Origin: Candidatus Obscuribacter sp.
Lineage (GTDB): Bacteria > Cyanobacteriota > Vampirovibrionia > Obscuribacterales > Obscuribacteraceae
Assembly: GCA_021772095.1 (NCBI GenBank)
Contig: JADYXR010000075.1
Location: 1-64,000, forward strand
DNA: 64,000 bases
Direction: 5' to 3'
The translations under genes were made by a program, and so were the position numbers. Shown one piece after another: positions 1 through 8,636 of the stretch (its first letter is position 1; the number at the start of each line of letters is the position of its first letter). Under the pieces are notes generated by a model. It worked only from the letters and a program-made list of their open reading frames with translations, was not told where the DNA came from and did not search any database.

Positions 1-48
1 TCTGATGTCAACGGTGGGGCGCACCGGGCTCGCTTGATACTGGGCTAA
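1..48 (+). CDS. TnpB C-terminal fragment (IS200/IS605 family), cut by window edge
   Basis: The first 15 codons read SDVNGGAHRARLILG followed by TAA. The DVNGG..RA pattern resembles the end of IS605-type TnpB (usually 'ADxNGAxNI.R'), just after its zinc ribbon and last catalytic Asp. The hairpin that follows is of the kind found at the right end of these elements, which supports the reading. Only the tail is visible, so it cannot be said whether the element is complete. Confidence 0.5.
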   Translation, partial: SDVNGGAHRARLILG

Positions 49-98
49 ATTGCCTAGGAGCAAGAATCTCACGTCCTTCAGGACGGAGAGAACGTCAA
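49..98 (+). mobile_element. Right end of an IS200/IS605-like element with terminal hairpin
   Basis: After the TnpB-like stop codon the DNA has a hairpin: TCTC (67-70) and CGTCC (72-76) pair with GGACG (81-85) and GAGA (86-89) around a four-base loop. It is followed by AACGTCAA ending at 98. IS605-type elements typically end in such a subterminal hairpin and a short ..TCAA tail, and this region also forms the 3' part of the TnpB guide RNA. The element stops seven bases before the mraY stop codon, so it inserted directly behind mraY without breaking it. Confidence 0.5.
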
Positions 99-104
99 TC
101 AAAC

Positions 105-1271
105 CTAGCCATTGCAGTTAAAAAACACCAGCAATGTCGCTGCGCAAATAAGGAACTGCACGACCCAGAACATCGCCACCACCTGCCACTCCGGCACACC
201 CTTATCGGCGAAAACCGCCTCGTAGTGGTGATGCAGCGGTGCCATGCGGAAGACGCGTTTGCCGTCGCCGGGAATTCGTTTTGTCAGCTTCGTGATTATC
301 ACTTTGTGGATCGGCATCTTCTCTTCACCTTCGAGCTTTTTCGTGAGCTTGAAAGTGACCACCTGAATAATTACCGACAGCGATTCCAGGATATATACAA
401 GCGCTAGCGGCACAAACCAGATCACCAAACCACCGGCTACAACCAGAGCACCAATCAAACCGCCGATGAACAGACTGCCTGTGTCGCCCATAAAAATTTT
501 GGCTGGGTTTCGATTGAACAAAAGAAATCCGCAAAGCGCTCCGGCAGCGCTTGCCGCGATCAGCGCGTAGCCAACTTGCCCGGTGGCGAACAACATGATC
601 GCCAGCGAAGCGAACACCTGACTGGCTGTTCCGCCAGCCAGACCGTCCATGCCGTCATGTAAATTGAGTGAGTTCGCTGTTGCTACTATTAAAAACGAAG
701 AGAGCGGAATAAAAATCAGCCACGGCGGAACCCAGACACTGAGCTGTTGTCCGGTTAGTCCACTCAATATAACGCTTGCATGTCCACCGAATATATCCAT
801 CAACTGACCGGCAAACGGAACCAGAATCATTTGATGCGAGCATTGCAAAAGCACGAGCCCAAGCAGCGCTCCGAGCATCACCTCGGCGCTGAAGCGAATA
901 TATCCGGAGATACCTTTATTGTTTTTCTGCGCGAATTTCGCGTAGTCATCAATGAAACCGATCATGCCGCACAGCACGGCGACTGCCAAAATCGCTGCCA
1001 CGGGAATAATCAAACTGGTTTCTTTCAAGAAAAACCAGGAGCCTATGGACGCGATCGTGGCGACAATCGAAAAGACGACACCGCCCATCGTGGGCGTTTT
1101 AGCCTTGTGCGCGTGGCTTTGCGGGCCGTCCTCGCGCAGGAATTGTTCGACCTGTTTTTTCTTGAGCCACTGTATATAACTTGGATACAGCACGGCGCTA
1201 AAAAACAGCGACAAGAAACAAACAACAAGCATTTCAGCTTGGGATGACATTTGAAGCGGTTGTTGGGTCAC
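105..1271 (-). CDS. mraY: Phospho-N-acetylmuramoyl-pentapeptide transferase
   Basis: MraY transfers phospho-MurNAc-pentapeptide from UDP to undecaprenyl phosphate, giving lipid I, the first membrane step of peptidoglycan synthesis. The 388-residue protein has about ten hydrophobic segments and the family signatures: the DDYAK motif (about residues 108-112), NLHDGMDGLAGG in the middle, FNRNPAKIFMGDTGS, and the LHHHYE histidine cluster near the C-terminus. The start used is GTG at 1271; an in-frame ATG at 1250 is an alternative. No mur or fts neighbours are present, so it lies outside a classical dcw cluster here. Its 3' end touches the IS605-type end. Confidence 0.96.
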   Translation of the reverse strand: MTQQPLQMSSQAEMLVVCFLSLFFSAVLYPSYIQWLKKKQVEQFLREDGPQSHAHKAKTPTMGGVVFSIVATIASIGSWFFLKETSLIIPVAAILAVAVLCGMIGFIDDYAKFAQKNNKGISGYIRFSAEVMLGALLGLVLLQCSHQMILVPFAGQLMDIFGGHASVILSGLTGQQLSVWVPPWLIFIPLSSFLIVATANSLNLHDGMDGLAGGTASQVFASLAIMLFATGQVGYALIAASAAGALCGFLLFNRNPAKIFMGDTGSLFIGGLIGALVVAGGLVIWFVPLALVYILESLSVIIQVVTFKLTKKLEGEEKMPIHKVIITKLTKRIPGDGKRVFRMAPLHHHYEAVFADKGVPEWQVVAMFWVVQFLICAATLLVFFNCNG

Positions 1272-1312
1272 AGTGACTTCAATCTAGAGGCGCAGGTAGT
1301 AACACCTACAGC

Positions 1313-1819
1313 TTAATCGAGATAGAAGCTTGTGACAATCTTACGTCGTTCTTTTGCGTAGGCGACCGACTCGAGCAGCGTGTGGCTCGTGTGGTAAAGG
1401 AAACAAATAATTTGTTGGCTCTTGTCGATGATCTCGTGGTTGCAAACTTTACTGGCGTCAGCAAGCGACATGGTGCGTCTTTCGGGATATTCGACGATAT
1501 TCTTTATGCCTATTAAAAGGTCCTGGACTTCGCCTGGTTGCTGCGTGATTGTTTGCGGCAAAATCACGCTGACCCGGTCCGGATTAGCTCTTTGCGCGCC
1601 GCGGATGACGGCCATGTTGGTACCATTTGCGCCACCACTGGTGATCACCTGGTTGCCGGAAAGCACTAAGGCATAACTCAGCATCTCAACAAGTTGCTGA
1701 TGTGTCAGTGGCAAATTTCTTGTGCCTATAATGGCAACCTTCCTCGGACCCGACTGTTGAATGATCAGCAGCTCCTGGGCAAGTTCATCGACGGTCGGAA
1801 TGGTGAGAGATTCGGTCAT
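1313..1819 (-). CDS. Short DprA/LOG-like Rossmann-fold protein
   Basis: A 169-residue protein whose core (KVAIIGTRNLPLT.. and VITSGGANGTNMA..) matches the nucleotide-binding SMF/SLOG fold of DprA and related proteins: a GTR motif followed by a SGGA.G..M glycine-rich loop. DprA loads RecA on single-stranded DNA, but full-length DprA is about twice as long and has extra domains. The role of this short form is therefore not established. The ATG at 1819 is preferred because AAGGA lies about ten bases upstream; a TTG at 1849 would add ten residues. It is followed on the same strand by mraY after about 40 bases. Confidence 0.75.
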   Translation of the reverse strand: MTESLTIPTVDELAQELLIIQQSGPRKVAIIGTRNLPLTHQQLVEMLSYALVLSGNQVITSGGANGTNMAVIRGAQRANPDRVSVILPQTITQQPGEVQDLLIGIKNIVEYPERRTMSLADASKVCNHEIIDKSQQIICFLYHTSHTLLESVAYAKERRKIVTSFYLD

Positions 1820-2301
1820 TTCAGTGTTTTCCTTAGAAGGCGCTCCCAAGACTTTAATCTATTCTTTAGGACGCTGCTCTAGCTTACCGATCTTTGAAGC
1901 CGGGTCAATTCGGAACCGATAAGCTGTTTACAAGTTTTAATCAACATAACCTCAAAACGCCAAGAAAAATAAGTTAACCAAGTCCCAAACTGGGGAAATT
2001 GTCGCTCGAACCATAATTTTGTCTTCTAGCTCAAACACCGGTATATACAGTAGTCTTTACGAAGCTGATACAGACTGATTCTCAGCGCGCAAGTAAACGA
2101 CCGGGTGAATAGCCCGGCTCATCCTCTTGCCGCTTTGTCGCGCTTTTCTGTCATAGATGGGACTATCCCGGAGCAGAGTTGTGTTACAAAATAGAAGGGA
2201 TGATGGCTTGATATCACGCTTTCAGTAAGGTCGGGGAAACCAGATCTGCTGAATGGAAACGGTCAAAACCGGCTCAGCTGTGTAATCGATAGAGGTCATC
2301 C
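1820..2301. other. Intergenic region between divergent genes, no gene seen
   Basis: About 480 bases between the leftward DprA-like gene and the rightward helicase gene. No open frame with a convincing start or composition was found. A small hairpin (CCGGG at 2101-2105 and CCCGG at 2113-2117, seven-base loop) is visible, with no T-run on the + strand. The region probably holds the promoters of both genes, but no clear -35/-10 pair could be assigned. Confidence 0.5.
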
Positions 2302-5205
2302 ATGAACGAAACGACTGGAGTAGAGGTAGTATCCGCCATCATGGCGCCACAAATGCCACGCCACCAGGACATCCTGGCTCGCTTAAACAAGGAGCAGGCG
2401 CAAGCTGTGTCGCAAGGATGGGGTCCGTCTCTCATCGTCGCCGGCGCAGGCTCCGGTAAGACAACCGTGCTGACCAGGCGGGTTGCTTTCCTTATAAAGG
2501 AATTAGGGCAAGACGCTGATTCGATTATGGCGGTGACATTCACTAATAAAGCCGCCAAAGAAATGAAGACGCGGATTGAAACGATCATCGGCGATCGAAC
2601 GCGTTTTCAATGGATAGGCACCTTCCATAGTATGTGTGCGCGATTGCTGCGGAAGTATGTGGAAGATTACAAAACCCCGGAAGGTTGGCAGTGGTCGAAG
2701 AATTTCGTCATCTATGACGAAACCGACAGCATGAACGTTTTGAAAGCTGAGATGAAAAAGCTCGGCTTCGATGACAAAGTATTTCCGCCGAAGGAAATTC
2801 GCGCCACCATCTCAGCGCTGAAAAACGATGGATACACTTACAACCTTTACGCCGCCGAAGCGGTTGCTTATCGCGAGCGAAAGATAGCCGAGATATTCGC
2901 TGTATATCAAAAAGGGTTGGCGACAAACAACGCGTTTGATTTTGATGATTTGATTCTTGTCTTCACTGATTTGATGAGAAGAAATCCGGCTGTCAGAGCC
3001 AGTCTCACAAGACGCTTCCAACATTTGATGATCGACGAGTTTCAAGACACTAACAAATCGCAGTACGAATTCGTGCGATTGCTTGGTGATGTTTTTTCCA
3101 GCCCTGAAGAAATTAGTGCCGGTCGCGGACGATCGCTTGCTGGTTTGACCGAGCAAGAAGTAAAAGATCAATGGCACGAAAGATCACTGATGGTTGTCGG
3201 TGATGTCGACCAATCGATCTACTCGTGGAGAAAGGCGGATTATCGAATCTTCCTTGGTTTCCAAAACGATTTTTCGAATTGCAACATGATCAAGCTCGAA
3301 GAAAATTATCGTTCGACCAGCACGATTCTCGATATCGCCAATAGTGTCATTCGAAATAACACAGAACGGATCGACAAAGAATTGCGATGCAATCGCGACG
3401 CGGGAGCGAAAGCCACTTATTACGAAGGCAGCGATCAGATCGACGAGGCATTTTATGTCGTCGAAGAATTGAAACGTTTAAAAGCCAGAGGGCGAGCCTA
3501 TAACGACGCGACGATTTTGTATAGAACAAACGCGCAGTCGCGAGCGATAGAAGAAGTTTTGATTCGCAGCGGTGTGCCGTACACCGTAGTTGGTGGCACC
3601 AAGTTCTACGACCGCGCGGAAATCAAAGACATAATTGCGTATTTAAAACTGACGTTTAATCCAAAAGATGGTCAGTCATTCATGCGCGTAGTCAATCAAC
3701 CAAGACGCGGCATCGGAAAAACATCGATGGAGCGGCTCACTGCATATGCTGACCAGCGCGGCTGTTCCGTAATTGAAGCGGCAGTGGAAGCGCAACGCAT
3801 AGGCAACCTCTCGCCGAAGACAATGGCCGCACTTTCGCAATTCGCCAATTGCGTTTTCACACGCTGGCGCCCGCGCAGCGTGCCCGAACAACTTAATGAA
3901 GAAACCGGACAACCGATGGGATATAAAGATCCGATTTCCGGTTTGATCCAAATGATTCTCGATGACACCGGATACATGGACATGCTTGCCGAAGAGGCCA
4001 TGAACTCCAAAGACGAGCTGGCCGTCGGCAGAATGGAAAACATTCGAGAATTGTTGTTGGTCGCCAAAGAATTCGAAGATGTTGCGGACACTCCGGATCT
4101 CGAAACATTCTTGACCAGAATTTCTCTTGTCAGCGATCTCGACAACGAGAAGCTCGAGAAAGAAGACAACTTGAAATTGATGACATTGCACTCGGCGAAG
4201 GGACTCGAATTTCCTGTCGTATTTTTGATGGGATTGGAAGAAGGAATTCTGCCGCACATGCGCTCGCTCGAATCGGACACGGCGATGGAAGAAGAACGCA
4301 GACTGATGTATGTCGGCGTCACCAGAGCAGAAGATCTTTTGTACATCACGCGCGCACGCAAACGTTCTTTTATCAACCGTCAGGCTGATGGATCTTCGGG
4401 ATTCTCAGCACAGATGCTGCCGGCCAGCCGATTTCTCAGCGAGATCACGCCGGGATTATTGAGTGGTTTCTTCCCTGGTGCCAGTGGTGGCGCCGGTGGT
4501 GGCAACACCCGAGGCGGTGGCTATGACGACGAGAATCAAGAACACTGGGGCGGCGGCGGAAGCGGCTTCGCCAAGAAGCCGAGTCGCGAAGGTTACATCG
4601 ATGACGACAGCTCGTCCAGTCGATCTGGTGGTGGCTACTATGATGGTGGCGGCTCCGACAAGTATGGTGACAACAGCGGTGGTGGCAACCGCACCGGCGG
4701 CGGCTACGGGAATTCAAACGGCGGTCGCAGCGGCTACGGTGGTGGCAACCAATATGGTGGCGGTCAGCGAACCGGTTCTGGTTCAGGCGGTTACGGCGGC
4801 GGACAGAGAACCGGTTCCGGCGCTGGCGGCGGCGCAAAACCAGCAGCAAGTGGTGCCGGCGGTGGCGCATCGCGCCAGGTCTATCGCAATGGTCAAAGAG
4901 TAGAAGGTTTAACCACAGGTCAAAGAAAGGAACCACCACGAACGTTTGCCAATCAGCATACGCCAGGACAATTTAAGCCGAGCATGTACGACAACACCGG
5001 TCGCCCCGGCGCCCCGGCAGAGCCAGAGTTCGAGCGCATGGTCGTAGGCGACGTTGTCCAACACGCAAAATTCGGCGTCGGCAAAGTCGAACAAGTAATT
5101 GGCGAAGGGAATAAGGAACTCTACGCCATCACCTTCGGTGAACCTGGAAAGAAGATACTCGATCCGAAATTTGCAAAACTGATCAAGCTGTCCCCTGAAG
5201 CTTGA
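2302..5205 (+). CDS. pcrA: UvrD/PcrA/Rep-type superfamily 1A DNA helicase
   Basis: A 3'-5' ATP-dependent DNA helicase for nucleotide-excision repair, mismatch repair or removal of stalled complexes. Visible motifs: Q-motif LNKEQAQAV, Walker A GAGSGKTT (residues 48-55), motif Ia TFTNKAAKEM, Walker B DEFQDTN (about 244-250), GDVDQSIYSWR, motif IV/V with LMTLHSAKGLEFP, and motif VI EERRLMYVGVTRA. The helicase core ends near residue 720. Residues about 725-870 form a Gly/Ser/Asn/Tyr-rich low-complexity stretch. The last ~55 residues (GDVVQHAKFGVGKV..) match the PcrA C-terminal Tudor-like, RNA-polymerase-binding domain. At 967 residues it is longer than usual (700-780), because of the insert. The start has AGAGG eight bases upstream. 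A hairpin follows the stop. Confidence 0.95.
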   Translation: MNETTGVEVVSAIMAPQMPRHQDILARLNKEQAQAVSQGWGPSLIVAGAGSGKTTVLTRRVAFLIKELGQDADSIMAVTFTNKAAKEMKTRIETIIGDRTRFQWIGTFHSMCARLLRKYVEDYKTPEGWQWSKNFVIYDETDSMNVLKAEMKKLGFDDKVFPPKEIRATISALKNDGYTYNLYAAEAVAYRERKIAEIFAVYQKGLATNNAFDFDDLILVFTDLMRRNPAVRASLTRRFQHLMIDEFQDTNKSQYEFVRLLGDVFSSPEEISAGRGRSLAGLTEQEVKDQWHERSLMVVGDVDQSIYSWRKADYRIFLGFQNDFSNCNMIKLEENYRSTSTILDIANSVIRNNTERIDKELRCNRDAGAKATYYEGSDQIDEAFYVVEELKRLKARGRAYNDATILYRTNAQSRAIEEVLIRSGVPYTVVGGTKFYDRAEIKDIIAYLKLTFNPKDGQSFMRVVNQPRRGIGKTSMERLTAYADQRGCSVIEAAVEAQRIGNLSPKTMAALSQFANCVFTRWRPRSVPEQLNEETGQPMGYKDPISGLIQMILDDTGYMDMLAEEAMNSKDELAVGRMENIRELLLVAKEFEDVADTPDLETFLTRISLVSDLDNEKLEKEDNLKLMTLHSAKGLEFPVVFLMGLEEGILPHMRSLESDTAMEEERRLMYVGVTRAEDLLYITRARKRSFINRQADGSSGFSAQMLPASRFLSEITPGLLSGFFPGASGGAGGGNTRGGGYDDENQEHWGGGGSGFAKKPSREGYIDDDSSSSRSGGGYYDGGGSDKYGDNSGGGNRTGGGYGNSNGGRSGYGGGNQYGGGQRTGSGSGGYGGGQRTGSGAGGGAKPAASGAGGGASRQVYRNGQRVEGLTTGQRKEPPRTFANQHTPGQFKPSMYDNTGRPGAPAEPEFERMVVGDVVQHAKFGVGKVEQVIGEGNKELYAITFGEPGKKILDPKFAKLIKLSPEA

Positions 5206-5223
5206 CCCACCGTATCATCAAAA

Positions 5224-5248
5224 GAGGGGCGCATTGCATGCGCCCCTC
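5224..5248. terminator. Strong hairpin between convergent pcrA and ndk
   Basis: GAGGGGCGCA (5224-5233) pairs perfectly with TGCGCCCCTC (5239-5248) around a five-base loop. On the - strand it is followed by TTTT, fitting termination of leftward ndk transcription. On the + strand the following T-run is poor. It may act in both directions. Confidence 0.75.
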
Positions 5249-5341
5249 GATACCAACAAAAATTCTGTCCATAGCCATGTGAGTGAACAAGCAATGCGCC
5301 CTGTTAGCGCGACCGTTCACCAGGCCGAGGCACGCGCGTCT

Positions 5342-5800
5342 CTATTCAGAAACCCACTTGTCGATGCTTCTTGGCCACTCAGGAAGGATCTCCGAATCGG
5401 CGAAGAAAATTGAGATTTCTCGTTTGGCGCTTTCGGGACCGTCTGATCCGTGTACTACGTTGCGGCCGATATTGACAGCCAAGTCGCCTCTGATGCTTCC
5501 TGGGGCGGCGGCGTTGGGGTTGGTGGCGCCGATGACGTTTCTAGCCAGCGTGATTGCGCCGTTGCCTTCCCAGACCATGGCGACGATAGGACCGGATGTG
5601 ATGAAGCTAACCAGTCCATCAAAAAATGGTTTTCCTTTGTGTTCGCCGTAGTGCTCCTGAGCTTTCTCGGGGGAGAGCTTCATGAGCTTCAGACCAACGA
5701 GCTTGAGACCGCGTTTTTCGAAACGACCGATGATTTCTCCGATCAATCCTCTTTCAACGCCGTCTGGCTTGATTGCGACAAAGGTTCTTTCTACTGACAC
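5342..5800 (-). CDS. ndk: Nucleoside diphosphate kinase
   Basis: Ndk moves the gamma-phosphate between nucleoside tri- and diphosphates through a phosphohistidine. The protein shows [12 protein letters not shown] at the N-terminus, [10 protein letters not shown], the R..IGATNP.AA.PG.IRGD loop and the NVVHGSDG motif with the active-site His. GTG at 5800 is preferred: GGAGG lies eight bases upstream and the product is then 152 residues, the usual length. Longer in-frame starts (ATG at 5815 or 5869) would place the ribosome-binding site inside the gene and add residues not found in the family. Confidence 0.95.
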   Translation of the reverse strand: MSVERTFVAIKPDGVERGLIGEIIGRFEKRGLKLVGLKLMKLSPEKAQEHYGEHKGKPFFDGLVSFITSGPIVAMVWEGNGAITLARNVIGATNPNAAAPGSIRGDLAVNIGRNVVHGSDGPESAKREISIFFADSEILPEWPRSIDKWVSE

Positions 5801-5941
5801 CGTGACGTCCTCCATTAACGATACTGACAACGCACAAGCGAATGGTCGCGTGGTCGCCATTAGTCTCATACATTAGGAGACACTACAGGACAGCTTTATA
5901 AGTTTTGCAAACTTGGCAACCATCAAACATTACTGGAAGTA

Positions 5942-6118
5942 GTGAATTTCGTAGACAGAAGAGTAGTGAAAGGTTTTCAGGCTCAGCATCCGGTGACCGT
6001 CTCGGCAGGATTGACAAGCGGCTACCACGAATATGAACGGTTGAGAGAGAGCGCCGAACGCGGACTAGTTGTAGCAAAACGAAGAGGAAGGAACAGAACC
6101 GTTGCCACTCCAGTTTAG
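5942..6118 (+). pseudogene. Possible remnant of a GGDEF (diguanylate cyclase) C-terminus
   Basis: This short frame reads VTVSAGLTSG, then ERLRESAERGLVVAKRRGRNRTV and a stop. It resembles the last part of GGDEF domains (vTvSiGva...eLl.rAD.ALY.AK..GRNRV), including the AK..GRNR tail. The frame is open upstream only to 5864, has no good start or ribosome-binding site, and lacks the GG(D/E)EF signature. It is therefore best read as a decayed fragment. The match is by eye over about 40 residues and could be chance. Confidence 0.3.
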
Positions 6119-6162
6119 ACAATTCAAAACCTCACACGGGGCGCATTTGGTGACATTGATCG

Positions 6163-6666
6163 TTAATCGATTTTGGGTCTGAATCCAGCATCGTGTAGTG
6201 CAGACGCGAGTTGATTCAACGCGGTCTCAATTGAGCCAAGTTTGGATTCCAGAACGCTTGCCGAAGGTTTAGCGATGCTTGGCGAACCGTTTTCCGTAAA
6301 TCCTCCTGCGTCCGATTGATATCTAGCTGTGCCTTCCGACACGGACAGTTTTGATGACGCAGGTGTACGGGTCTGAGCTGTAGAGCCGGACCTTTTTGAC
6401 TCAGCCTCGTCCTGTGCTAGCGCCGCCAGTACCCACTTCCTCAGCATTGGCATTACAGGCGTGTGGTTACGTTCAGCAGCCGCATAAATGCTCTGAATCT
6501 CCTCTTCACTAAATCGAATATTGAGCTTTTCACGCCGGGCAATGCGTTCTTGTGCCTCAATCTTTCGTTTCGCCGCTCGGGCTCTATTTTTTTCACTGAG
6601 TGGCTGACGTAGTGGTGACAAGTCATCATCATCGTCTTCTGAAGAATATATTCCATCATCATTACT
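6163..6666 (-). CDS. Ribbon-helix-helix-type candidate antitoxin with long tail
   Basis: A 167-residue protein. After an acidic run (SSEDDDDD) and a basic Arg/Lys/Glu-rich helix comes LNIRFSEEEIQSIYAAAERN followed by VMPMLRKWVLAALAQ, a pattern of strand, helix, helix like MetJ/Arc-type (CopG/BrnA) antitoxins. The last ~80 residues are Ser/Thr-rich and end in a short amphipathic helix (LGSIETALNQLASALHDA). Its ATG overlaps the stop of the upstream toxin-like gene (ATGAGTAA), typical of translational coupling in toxin-antitoxin pairs. The antitoxin role is inferred from fold and arrangement. The long acidic and Ser-rich extensions are unusual for such antitoxins. Confidence 0.65.
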   Translation of the reverse strand, partial: SNDDGIYSSEDDDDDLSPLRQPLSEKNRARAAKRKIEAQERIARREKLNIRFSEEEIQSIYAAAERNHTPVMPMLRKWVLAALAQDEAESKRSGSTAQTRTPASSKLSVSEGTARYQSDAGGFTENGSPSIAKPSASVLESKLGSIETALNQLASALHDAGFRPKID

Positions 6667-6916
6667 CATAATAGTTAGCCTCTCTGCGATCTGCCTTTGT
6701 CGCACTCTGCATGTGGAAGACATAGTCATCGTCCTCTTGTTCTTCGATGCCGACAGCTATGACAACTCCCGCAGAAGTCTTGCCTACATACATCACTCGA
6801 TCGTTGCCACGTTTGCTCGCGGTCATTTTGTACATAAAAGTAACTGGTGAGCCGACCACCTCATCCGCGTCAGCTCTGGAAAATCCCCATTTAAATGCAG
6901 ATTCGCGAAATTTCAC
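6662..6916 (-). CDS. BrnT/RelE-like small candidate toxin
   Basis: About 84 residues, from GTG at 6916 (MKFRESAFKWGFSRADADEVV..). It shows an N-terminal K..WGFS...EV segment, a central RVMYVGKTSAGVVIAVGIE beta hairpin and a C-terminal VFHMQSATKADRREANYYE. The last pattern (A..AT..ERR.Y.) occurs in small RNase-type toxins of the BrnT and related families. A longer form from GTG at 6961 is possible but would start inside the palindrome. The downstream partner overlaps it by a few bases. The 37-bp palindrome just upstream fits an autoregulatory operator. The family assignment is by eye. Confidence 0.6.
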   Translation of the reverse strand: MKFRESAFKWGFSRADADEVVGSPVTFMYKMTASKRGNDRVMYVGKTSAGVVIAVGIEEQEDDDYVFHMQSATKADRREANYYE

Positions 6917-6932
6917 AGCAGTCACCAACGCA

Positions 6933-7045
6933 CTTGACGATTGTATCCCGCCGGGATACACTCGTCAAGTACCGGGATACAAACAAGCCCAACGGAGCAG
7001 TTGGGTGCGGATTATTGCCGAGTTCGTCGACACTACCGGGATACA
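6933..7045. promoter_or_regulatory. Palindromic operator region of the toxin-antitoxin-like pair
   Basis: Arms 6933-6950 and 6952-6969 form an almost perfect 37-bp palindrome centred at 6951 (17 of 18 positions pair). Its inner part is TGTATCCCG/CGGGATACA. Two further copies of the half-site CGGGATACA occur at 6973-6981 and 7037-7045, in the same orientation. The region lies 17-130 bases upstream of the toxin-like start, where an RHH antitoxin or the complex would bind to repress its own operon. Confidence 0.6.
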
Positions 7046-7073
7046 AAGGCTGCGCGTCAGTCCGATCGACTAC

Positions 7074-8543
7074 CTAATCAGCCAGGTGAGAATGAGCGAG
7101 GTTTCGCGTGATCTCGTTATACACATTATCAACTTGCAAATCGTTGAGACAGGCAATCGTTCCAAGCGGACACTTCTTCTCGAAGCATGGCTGGCATGCG
7201 AGGTCGAGTGCGACTACAGAGGTGTGGAGTCCGGCAGGTCCATTGCGCTTCCAGGGAGTACTGCCGAAGACGCCAACGACATGTGGGATTCCTGTTGCTG
7301 CGGCCATATGCAGCGGACCCGTGTCGGCACCAACTACGATATCTGACACCATAAACAGTGCCGTCAGGTCTTTGAGGCTAGTCTTACCGGTGAGGTTGAG
7401 GATGCTGGTGCCGGTGTGGCTCTCGACCGTATTGGCAGGCGAGTTCGGATTTGAATTCGAACTTGAAACCGCATCATATATATAGGAATTCATTTCCACT
7501 TCTGAAGGACCGCCGACTAATACTATACGTACGTCAGGTAGTCGAACCAATTGCGATACCAGTGCGCTCCACTTCTCTTTCGGCCAGATCTTCGTAACCC
7601 ACGTCGTGCCTGGGATCAAGACGATCTGAGTTTTCGAGGCGTCTTTGATTTGCCGAATTGATTCCAACGTATGTGGTGCTACAGGTGGTTGTGATATCAC
7701 CCGTGATGCCCGCAGTTTCACACTACCGGCAGCACCAGTTCGCACACTGCCCGTGCCACCAGAAATTTTTGACTGCCCAAGGCTCCCACTATTTGCGATT
7801 GTAGTTTCCAACTTGGGCGAAACATCATCCCTTGCGGTAATACCAGGATTTGAATCGGCGTCCGAATGTAGCAAACTGGCCACGCGAGAAAACACTGTCG
7901 CATCCGGATCGGGCAGGACAAAATTCACTTCAGTTTGATCGTCGGACAAATTCAGTTTCGAATCATCACCGATTCTTAAGTAAAACTCAGCTAGATCTAA
8001 ATTGTGATCGACGACATGCGTTTCGTTTGAAAAGTAATCGGCACCACGAAGCTTATGAGTCATCATCCATGGTGACAATTCTCGCGCTCCGGAAAAGCCG
8101 ACTCGAACCGGTGCACCACTTAGAAACGCAATGACACCACTTTTGAACAAACCCTGGAAATCGATAGCAGCACTGAATTTCCGGCGTTTCAAATCATCCG
8201 TGAATTTGCGCAGCTCGCTTTCCGGAGACGACCAGCAAAGAGGATTTTTGAGTTCCTTAGCGATTAACTTTTTGGGAAACAGAATCACTTCGTCGACGGC
8301 GGGGTTGTTTTCCAATAGCTCCACGAATGGTGCCTCGACTACCCACGATAATTTCGCGTTTGGAAGTTTTTTCCTCAACAATGCAGCAGCAGGAATGGTG
8401 TGAACAACGTCGCCCAGAGCACTAAGTCTGATAAGGAGCACGCGTATATCGGCTGTTTCGGCTCTCACCTTAGTTACGATCCTTAACTTTTCGAATGTGA
8501 TACCAGCCATCAGAATTGGTGCCGCACCACTGGTGGAGCGCAT
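7074..8543 (-). CDS. Glycosyltransferase family 9 (heptosyltransferase-like)
   Basis: GT9 enzymes such as WaaC/WaaF add heptose to the LPS inner core. The N-terminal domain begins with VLLIRLSALGDVVHTIPA, the acceptor-side signature. The C-terminal domain has IPGTTW..K.WP..KW, VLVGGPSE, and VVGADTGPLHMAAATGIP.V.VFG, the nucleotide-sugar binding part. Between them, residues about 225-290 are Ser/Asn/Gly-rich and repetitive, making the protein 489 residues against the usual ~350. The start is uncertain: ATG at 8543, ATG at 8510 or GTG codons closer to the VLLIRLS motif are all possible and none has a strong ribosome-binding site. Substrate cannot be deduced. Confidence 0.88.
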   Translation of the reverse strand: MRSTSGAAPILMAGITFEKLRIVTKVRAETADIRVLLIRLSALGDVVHTIPAAALLRKKLPNAKLSWVVEAPFVELLENNPAVDEVILFPKKLIAKELKNPLCWSSPESELRKFTDDLKRRKFSAAIDFQGLFKSGVIAFLSGAPVRVGFSGARELSPWMMTHKLRGADYFSNETHVVDHNLDLAEFYLRIGDDSKLNLSDDQTEVNFVLPDPDATVFSRVASLLHSDADSNPGITARDDVSPKLETTIANSGSLGQSKISGGTGSVRTGAAGSVKLRASRVISQPPVAPHTLESIRQIKDASKTQIVLIPGTTWVTKIWPKEKWSALVSQLVRLPDVRIVLVGGPSEVEMNSYIYDAVSSSNSNPNSPANTVESHTGTSILNLTGKTSLKDLTALFMVSDIVVGADTGPLHMAAATGIPHVVGVFGSTPWKRNGPAGLHTSVVALDLACQPCFEKKCPLGTIACLNDLQVDNVYNEITRNLAHSHLAD

Positions 8544-8636
8544 TTGCGAAGCTTGTGTAGGCGCGGCTTTTCATCGGCTCTAAAAATATATATCCAAAAG
8601 AGTAGTAAAAGATAGATCCTCGGGTACAATTACAGT

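Noticed and set aside
3696-4376. 226-residue leftward frame opposite the helicase
   Set aside because: Antisense to conserved helicase motifs; no plausible fold or start.
5883-6122. 79-residue leftward frame after ndk
   Set aside because: Arg/Leu/Ser-rich composition without family pattern; the opposite strand gives a better, though decayed, GGDEF-like reading.
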